64,000 bases of DNA from Physella acuta (Eukaryota > Mollusca > Gastropoda > Physidae), in contig NW_026732980.1 of assembly GCF_028476545.1 (NCBI RefSeq), positions 234,501 to 298,500 on the forward strand. The letters are read 5' to 3'. Each line of letters begins with the position of its first letter. Positions within the stretch are counted from its first letter, which is position 1. The notes under the pieces are model-generated. The model saw only the letters and a list, made by a program, of their open reading frames with translations. It was not told where the DNA came from and made no database searches. This document shows positions 56,300 to 64,000 of this stretch, in pieces. The translations under genes were made by a program, and so were the position numbers.

Positions 56300-58280
56300 C
56301 ATCTTTTAAATGAAAATGCACCTTTTTTGTAACATTTGTTCAATTACTATTTTTTAAATATCTGTATAATTTCCTTTTTTAAATATTTAAATATAAGTGC
56401 AATTTTTTAGTACTTATAGATTGCTTCTAATAATTCGAAAAATAACGAGATACTTTGATTACAATTCTTAAAGATGATTACAAATATGATTTAATTTACC
56501 CTTTTCGTAAATAGTTTGCTTGTTTTACGTATTTCAACATATTTTCAAACAAAGTACGTGGGGATGTACAAACTTTATTAACGCACGTCTATAATTAAAC
56601 AATACTTTTAGTTATAGTTTTTATGGTAAAAAAAAACATTTATAATTGATAAATAATGTAATAAAGCGTAGATAGAAATATAGATAGGTATAATGATGTG
56701 AATTGGGATTGAGTTAGCGTTAAGAAGATTGATAAGGATTTTGATAGAGACAATTTTATGTTTAGAGACAAGGTTAGAGTTAATGAACATATTGCAGATA
56801 CAGTTTAGAATAGACATAGCATTGTGGATAGGGATAGTGTTACGTTTGATAAACGTCTTTGATAAAATAATAATCAGGAGATTATTACAAGTGCATCGAC
56901 AAATAATGTTGTTTTCTAAATGTAACAGAAATATATTTGTTATGTATATAGACAAATAGACATTTATTATTTATCTGAATACTATATAAATTTCAAATAA
57001 CCCGAGTACATGCCGAGTTTGAGTTGCTTGTATAAAATACACATCAACTGTTAAAAAGAATTATGGATGTTTAGTAATCCTGTTTTGCAATACATAAAAT
57101 AGAATTGTATGAACTCGTATCAAACATCTTTATAAAAAGTAAATCTTTTTTTTTCAACTGGCATCTTAATGATTGTTCGATAACTATATAAAAGATTGTG
57201 CGTGACTGAACCCATCGTGTTTTTTCTTTACCCAATAATTGCTAGTTCAATTAAGGGATTTCAATAGATATATTTGATCGGAAATGTATTATACAATAAC
57301 ATGTATATACTGGAGTGACGTTTTAACTATTTGACCATAACCGAAGGAATCGATATAGTATGTATACATTTAGTATACAATTTTAATTTTAATAAATGAT
57401 ATACCAGTTTATTATCTGAAAAATATTATTTATATTTTGAATCAGAAAACTCTTTAAATATAATCACACATGTATGTTTGAAATATGTTGTTTATTATTG
57501 CATTACATTTAAGGTTACTCTGTATTTAGTTAATATGATATATAATTTTAAAATGCACATCTTAATGATATTGAAGAATGTTTATTGTTCATGTTGCTCC
57601 TCTTACTCGAATAATATGTAAATTTTCACTATTAATTAAAATAGATTTATTTATTCAATTGCTGGCAATAATACACTATCCAAATATCCGTGTAAATCCC
57701 TACTGATTAAAATAATATTTTGTGTTTAACTTGTATCTACTAAAGATAACTGTTTTTATATTACAATTGATTATTTAAAATTGCTTACTTGTCAATTTAA
57801 AGGCAATGTGTTTAGTCTCTTGTGACTAAGCAGTTATTAGGAAAGGGGGGATTGAAAAATATTTCCTAAAATATTAAAGCAAACAGGCCTACGTGTATAA
57901 TTGGTGGTTATTATTGGACAATGTCATAAAAGCTGTATATACATTATTTTTTACTTAAAAATGTTAATTCTAGCAAATACATGCTCATTGTTTTTACGTT
58001 AAATTGTGTATAAATATTTTCCATCAATGTCAAATGGCATGTGTCGTTTTATCTAAAAAAGTGAATTGTTATAACAGTAAAAAAATTAAGATTACCTATG
58101 TTAAGATTACCTTTTACTTTATGTTCATTACATTAAAATAAAATAAGATGACTATGTGCATTTAACAATAAGAAAGTTGAAATAAAACATACATTTTTTG
58201 TTTTATTTTTACAAAACTAGTACTACATATTTTTTTGTTTTCTTGCTTCTATAAATTGTATAGGCCTAAACATTAATACT
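56300..58280. other. Gene-free AT-rich stretch
   Basis: No supported exon. A loose G/A/T-rich tandem pattern (GATAGGGATAG, GATAAGGATT) at 56680-56870 keeps short frames open on both strands and looks like a degenerate minisatellite. Confidence 0.45.
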
Positions 58281-58284
58281 CTTC

Positions 58285-58365
58285 ATATGTCGAGGTCACA
58301 GAAACATGTGAATTCTACTTCACTTGCCCTATAGACCGTCAGGTTTGGGAACTTTACTTTTTTAA
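58285..58365 (+). repeat. SINE 3' tail fragment
   Basis: ATGTCGAGGTCACAGAAACA, TTCTACTTCACTTG and CCTATAGACCGT match the 3' half of the SINE at 51850-52100 (inverse). Confidence 0.7.
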
Positions 58366-58809
58366 AACATTAATATATTTAAGTTACTTACTGATACGAA
58401 TGTTTGCAAATATTAAAGGGTCTCAGTGTCCGAATTATTGTGTTTTTAATAACGAAGCAGACATTTTAATGCACTTGATCTTATTCTTTATATAGGGGAT
58501 AGGAAATATTTTTTAGTAATAATTTTTTTTTATAAAACTTATGTTTGGAGCCAATATAATATAATTTTTTGAATAGATCTTTAAAATAGATAATATTAAA
58601 TAAGAAACTGTAGCATGTAGTATTTAACTCTGCTTTGTATCATGGGGTCAATTTGGTCTCGGCCCATTTTCGACCAATGTTTTGTTTTGAAAATCACGAT
58701 TAGTGACTTTACCTGACATGTATTTTTTGCGTAAGGTCCTCAGTTTGATAGTTTTTAAGTATCACCGGTTATTAAGTATCTAGGTTTCGTCAATGTAATG
58801 AGTGCATTT

Positions 58810-59130
58810 TTATCACATGTAAGTAAAATATCTAATTCTCTGTCAAATTTTGAGTAATTTCCGTTGACCGGAAGTAGTAATTTTCGGTATTTCCTATTTC
58901 TTAAAATACGCATGGGAATTTATAAAGAACTAATAATACTCCGCACTATTATGCACAATTTATTTGGCATTCACTTGGTGGGCAATTCTTTTTTCTACGT
59001 GATTTTATTCTATTTTAAAAAGTGTAAGTATTTAAAATGGATACAAATGATGTTTATATCTCCAGTTGCCATCATCTGATGTTTCATATAAGAATATTTG
59101 AGAAAGTTTAGGGGAGATCGCTCCCAGTTT
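58810..59130. repeat. CTCGTATATACGAAG-family fragment
   Basis: Matches the right half of 12826-13430, from GTAAGTAAAATATCTAATTC to GGGGAGATCGCTCCCAG. The 71-codon frame inside it is accidental. Confidence 0.7.
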
Positions 59131-59289
59131 ATTTTTTTTAAAAATTATATGTATTTTATTAGCTGCTTGTTTTATTGCTTTAGAATTAATTTCGCCTTTC
59201 TTTGGCCTGTTCTCTGTTGCAGCTTGAAATGTATAAAAAAATATTTAATAAATAGCAGTTAATTAATAAAAGATTAATTTTTGTTCTAT

Positions 59290-59560
59290 TTTTTTTTGCC
59301 TCAGACATGTAATTTACAGCGTCAGTTTGCCGTACATGTTCGCTTTAGTATTACAGTTTTCATCATCGGCTTGTGAGGACTATTACAGTTTTACAATAGT
59401 AATACTTCTTTCTTACTTCATACATCGATCTAGCACACAAGGCCTAATTGCAATTTTATTTTTTAAAAAAAGCAGAAAATGCAAAAGTGTAATTATTTAA
59501 TGATTCAAGGGATTTTTTTATCGGCGTGGTGGGCTTGAAGGGGTTTGGGCTTTACGTAGA
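59290..59560. repeat. Interspersed repeat (GCCTCAGACATGTA family), copy 2
   Basis: Parallel to 18560-18905, about 85% identical by eye, without the terminal poly-G run. Confidence 0.7.
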
Positions 59561-59569
59561 GCTGAAATA

Positions 59570-61400
59570 AATTTGGGATTAAAGAAAAGAAAATTTTAAA
59601 AAGTATTAGAAAAACTAAAAGATTAAAAGTATCAAAATTTAAAAATAGCCGAACTAGCAAATTGTATCTTAATAAAACGTTATCTGCTTATTAAATAATA
59701 TGTTGTTTTTTTGTTTATTAGACTGTTAGGGCTAGTGTACGGATTTAGCAGTCCTAAAAATATCTAGTTTAGTTTTATGATTAAGTTATATGTCCCTGTC
59801 AGGGCTAAAACCTTGTCCAAAAACTGTGTTTTTTCTACTACTATTGGGACCGTTTCAATAAAAGTACACACTCATAATAAACAAATAGGCTCATATTTCT
59901 TGTTTGATGAACTGTAACCTATATATTCAGTTGTATGCATAAATAAATAGTTGTGGTAGAAAGTAAACGTCAGAAATAAATGTTGTTATTGTAAATCTAT
60001 CTCAGTCCCCACCGGCCGATGATGAAATTAGCATGCCAAAAAAAGTTCATCGGTATTATTTTAACAAATGAAAATTATGATTTGTTTCAACAATTATTTT
60101 AAACCTCGTAGTAATAAAACAAAAGCTAAGCTGTGTTGTTTTTTCATGATGGACTATATATTTACATAATGTTTTTTAATATATATCTACGATTTATATG
60201 TAATACATTTTATAATTGTTACATTATACTATTTAAAAAAAAACTCTCACATGTTTTAAATGCTTAAAATACACACACTCACAAGCTTTAAATTTAAATT
60301 AGCGTTGTATGGTGGTTTATATCATCATTTATTTTGTTTACTACTTTTTCTAATATATGGCTGCTTGACTCATATATCTGATGTATTGCCGCTTGACTTA
60401 TATATCTGTTGTATGGTGTATTTATTTGTGGAACTTGATTAAAATTATTTACCTACTAATCATGTTATTATTACGTTTTGATTGAAATCAGTTGTTTGCG
60501 ATGTATACAGGCGGATTGGGAGCTGGTCAATAATCGCCAGTCAATTACACCTTGTCATAAATAACAGAGATTACCCAAGGTTAATTACCTACCCCCCCTA
60601 CCCCCTATGCATATATCACCTTGTAAATAAACTGGAGTTGTACATTGTGTTGATGTGAACTATGTGAAATGTGTGTACATGGAACTAAGTATTGTAAATA
60701 ATAATATGTGCGCCGTAACTAGTGTATAATTAGAACGAGTTCATGTGCATATTGATATTGTACTTAGTGAAATCGTTCAGTAAGGGAAGCGATTGGGTTG
60801 AGTGACGTTGTGTGTGTTGTTGAGCTGAATAAAAACTAGACAAATGAAAGAACACAGGGGGAGAGAGTGGGTCACGTGTTAGGTGTGTGATCGTCAGTTG
60901 TGTGAAGACATGGAGCTATTACGTAAGAGAGGTAAGATCACAGGTGTACGAGAGAGGCAGATATTGTTACGTTGATGCAGTGAGAAAGAAAGGAACACAC
61001 ATTCAACCGTTCCGCTCAATTCAACGACTGTGTTTGAGTTATTTCTGTCAAAACCTTTAAATAGCCCCCCCCCCCCACCTTCCCCCACCCCCTCTATCTT
61101 ATCTACACTTTACAGGTTACCCTTTAAAGCTTAAGAAGGAAAAGTAAGAAGTATGGACATTATAGGAGGGGGGGTGTAGTTAAAATTGGGAATTTGTGGA
61201 CGGGTAGACATTGATTTGTGGGGCGGGGTATTGCTAGGTGTGTAATATGTGGTTGTATTTGACAAGGGAGGGAATATTTTATTTTTAGATCTATGCGGGG
61301 GGGGGGGGGGGGGTACAAATGTCCCCGGGCGCCGACCCTAGGGGGCGCCAAAATGGGTTAAAGAAAAAATCTAATTTCAGAAGAACTGCTTTTTTTTTCT
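59570..61400. other. Gene-free stretch with a GC-richer repeat end
   Basis: No exon supported. 61290-61360 has a poly-G run and GGGCGCCGACCCTAGGGGGC, which looks like the end of a mobile element that I could not delimit. Confidence 0.4.
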
Positions 61401-61422
61401 CTTTTGAAATTAGCCGCTCTAA

Positions 61423-62125
61423 TTAATCCTTACATATTTTAAGCACAAATAAGACATACTTCTCTTCACTCTCAGGGGCCATGACACAACGGCTAGTTTC
61501 GCCAGGACCAACGTTTAGCTTTTTACACACTTGTTGTTTCAGTATGTTGTTGCCTGTTCTGAGTGTAAAGATAATGTGTTGTTCTTTATATGTTAATTTA
61601 TAAAAACCTTTGTGTTTTGTGTAATATGGGTGCATATCAGACCATTGAAGATTGTTTGATTTATATGATTCATTTGATTTCTTTTTGATGTAGCGAGATT
61701 TCTGTGTTTTTCCCCCCAATATATTGATCTTATTTTCTTGGATGTAGCAATGGCCCTGATTACACTGCAGCACAATCATGATGCATGTATTGTTAGCCTT
61801 TTAAGGTGTCTCACATTATATTATACTTACACATGAGGCCAACAAGAATTGCCTTGTAATGCTGAATTGGAAGACGGTGAAATGTCGCTAAGAAAGTCAT
61901 TTATTTTTGAACAGGTTTATGCCTTTTGTCATAGGCATTGTGCTGCATTATTAATGTTTTGTGCTTGTTGTATGTCTGAGAAGTTTGTTTCTTGTAGCAG
62001 TAAAATACCTGTGTTATTTTATTTTATTGTTTGTGGTAGGGTCTTTATGTTGTCTCCGGCTCTTCTTATGTTGTGTGTTGTTATGTTGAGCGGCCATTTT
62101 GTGCTGTAGGTTGGGCCTTCTTAGA
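61423..62125 (-). pseudogene. LINE remnant: endonuclease start joined to C-terminal end
   Basis: Minus strand, 5' part (~62110-61960): LNITTHNIRRAGDNIKTL followed, after a stop, by TGILLLQETNFSDIQQAQ, the N-terminal signature of LINE apurinic endonucleases (LLLQETH). The 3' part (~61640-61423): YKEQHIIFTLRTGNNILKQQ and a decayed ending, like the post-RT C-terminal segment of LINE pol proteins (FRLRTGHN.L). Reverse transcriptase is absent, so the middle has been deleted. Several stops and frame changes are present. Confidence 0.6.
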
Positions 62126-63590
62126 GGTCTAGGAGTTGGAAGTTATAAGAGTTAAGAACAATACATTGATAGTCAGAGAATTAAGTAAACGTGATTTAAA
62201 TTGAAGTTTTGCACCTTAACAAAATACATTATACATTAGTTTAAAGGTTTTTTTTTACACAATGTAATGAATTATTGTTATAACTTTTAACACATGTTAA
62301 AATATGCACACAAATTAAGTTTTAATCAAGATTTCTTAAAGAAAAAAAGAATGTGATGTCGTATTTTAATTCAACTACTATAAAACTTCTGTTTGAATTC
62401 ATTAATGAAGAAAACTATGCATTATGTACCTTTCTTGTTCTAAATATATGAATGGGACGTAACTAATAAATAATAAATTTAATAACTGCGTAAATTGTTT
62501 CGCAAAAACGTTAAAAGAAGCTAAAAAACCTAGAGGGCGGTATAAGTGTCATAAATTAAACATATAAACCATAAAGATTTCAGATATACCAGTCAGAGCA
62601 CACGATTTAGTATTGCTGCAGTGGCGTAGCTACCGTAAAGCTAGCGTAAGCAAGGCATAGGGGCCCACAGCACATAGAGCCCTTTTCCTTTGTATAAAAA
62701 AAAATAAAACTTACATTGGAATTTTAATGTTTGCTTTATATAAATAGTTTTAAAAAAGAAAAAGGAAATCCAGTTTCTTTTCTACTGTAGAAATAATTTA
62801 AAGTTACAAAAAGGCCCACAGTCCTTTCTTACTGTACAGACAGTGGGATTCTGTGAGGGGTGGGGTGAACAAGGCCTATCCGTAATAATAACACTAAGGC
62901 ACTGCCGCAATGTCGTGCCAGCCCTTGAGAGAATTAGCCTATACATAAACCTGAACTTTGACTCTTTTGTGAAATTGGCATCCTGCACCCGTAAATTTTC
63001 ATGCATCGCTACAACTTTAATAGACTTGGAAGTTCACTACCCCACCCATACAAACCTGTAACTCCCTCATAAATATCTACCCTCCTCGACATTCCATCTT
63101 ACTAAACATACAACATGTGTCAATGTTTTTATAATAACTTTTACCTTAATGACATTTCATTTGTTGATCTAATCTTTAATCAATGTGGTGTTGCTAACAC
63201 TGTACGTTTTTGGTTTTCATCCGATCGCCAAGAAACGTTGGGAAATTGTTTGAATTCTCCAGGCAGTGTTTAAATTTTCCAGATATTTTCTGAAAAGGTG
63301 CCTTAAAGAAACTCAGACATTTGGGAAGATTTCAGCCATTAATTTTTTATTTATTTCGGTGGACGCACACCGACCTTAAGGCGGCGTCCCGTCAGTAAAT
63401 CGGTGTGGTTAGCCATCCAGAGTTTCCCAGCTGCTATCTATAAACCTCAGTCTCGTTGATTGGTGTCCTACGCAGCGGGTCAGTGCTGCTACTTTATTCA
63501 GCGGTCAAATTGCACAGGTGCATCAGCCGACTGTCGTGTAATCCAGTGCGCCTATATTCGTTTTAATAAGCGCCACACGGAGAGACACTA
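62126..63590. other. Gene-free stretch with unclassified repeat ends
   Basis: CAGTGGCGTAGCTACCGTAA at 62620 followed by GGGGCCCACAGC resembles a common transposon-end style but has no partner here. 63355-63550 is GC-richer and may be another repeat. Short frames around 62790-63060 lack any protein signature. Confidence 0.4.
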
Positions 63591-63613
63591 AAATAGATTA
63601 CTAAATCAAATAA

Positions 63614-63692
63614 AGGACGACCTCCAGCGAATAAGCTAGTTAGGATAAACAAGGGACGATCTCCAGCGAATAGGCTAGCTAGGATAAACATA
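63614..63692. repeat. ~40-bp direct duplication
   Basis: GGACGACCTCCAGCGAATAA then GCTAGTTAGGATAAACAA is repeated as GGACGATCTCCAGCGAATAG then GCTAGCTAGGATAAACAT, i.e. two tandem copies with a few changes. Confidence 0.85.
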
Positions 63693-64000
63693 CTTTAACA
63701 TTCGACTGTAATAGGGAGGGAGATTTTGATGTCTATGATGATTTTTTTAAATCTCATTATTTGCTCATTATGATAATGTTAATTTGTTATGAAAAAAATT
63801 GTAGCTATGACCATTGGGCAGAAGCGGTGTGTGGGTAGTTGATGGTCTAAACCCAGCAGCAATAACACAAACAGTAGATGTACAGGTACTAAAGTGGACC
63901 GAACGTGTGACAAAAAGCGCCTCGCACAAGCCTGACGCTGAGGTAGGCGCCGAAGTAAACCAAGAACGAGGCTTTTGATCTACTTGCGATGAGTTATTTT

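Noticed and set aside
61849-62109. 86-codon plus-strand frame
   Set aside because: Shadow of the minus-strand LINE endonuclease fragment.
62782-63061. Overlapping 72- and 74-codon frames as small genes
   Set aside because: No signature, no splice or poly(A) context, and surrounded by repeat-like ends.

Overview
The window looks like nuclear DNA of an animal, most likely a mollusc and probably a gastropod. The evidence is spliced genes with GT-AG introns in consistent phase, an AT-rich background, many long (AT)n tracts, tRNA-derived SINEs, and a dense mix of LTR, LINE and DNA-transposon remnants. The species is inference; nothing in the sequence names it.

Layout. 1-2.1 kb: a decayed DNA transposon with matching inverted ends, perhaps piggyBac-like. 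2.3-9 kb: small MITEs, a broken LINE ORF1-like region containing two minisatellites, and a 1.1 kb satellite of 84-bp units. 9.1-11.5 kb: a C2H2 zinc-finger gene on the minus strand (10 good fingers), whose 3' end has been cut off by a fold-back element. 11.5-24.2 kb: no convincing host gene, but many nested repeats, including two hAT-type MITEs with 8-bp target duplications, a composite element with 68-bp inverted ends, a long G/T tract, and a MULE-like remnant with inverted minisatellite ends.

24.4-54.75 kb: the main gene, on the plus strand. A single 4.8-kb exon encodes about 48 ankyrin repeats as 16 near-identical 297-bp units. It is followed by small exons that splice in phase and encode a helical linker and then a complete protein kinase domain of the STE11/MAP3K type. 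My best model is 13 exons and 2,198 residues. The link between the ankyrin exon and the rest depends on one exon (35575-35660) with a weak donor. The introns hold a young, whole-looking Ty3/Gypsy LTR element in antisense orientation (37994-44601), MITEs, SINEs and several (AT)n tracts. A transposable element begins 13 bases after the stop codon.

54.75-64 kb: the rest of that element, other repeat-family members, and a LINE fragment carrying endonuclease-like and C-terminal segments. No other host gene is convincing.

The most interesting items are the ankyrin-MAP3K gene itself (order ANK then kinase, lock-step 297-bp array, a 1,188-bp block duplication, and a start codon that appears to have arisen inside a decayed repeat) and the zinc-finger gene split by a fold-back element. 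Coordinates of repeat edges are mostly good to about 10-20 bases. All family assignments were made by eye from motifs, not by search.
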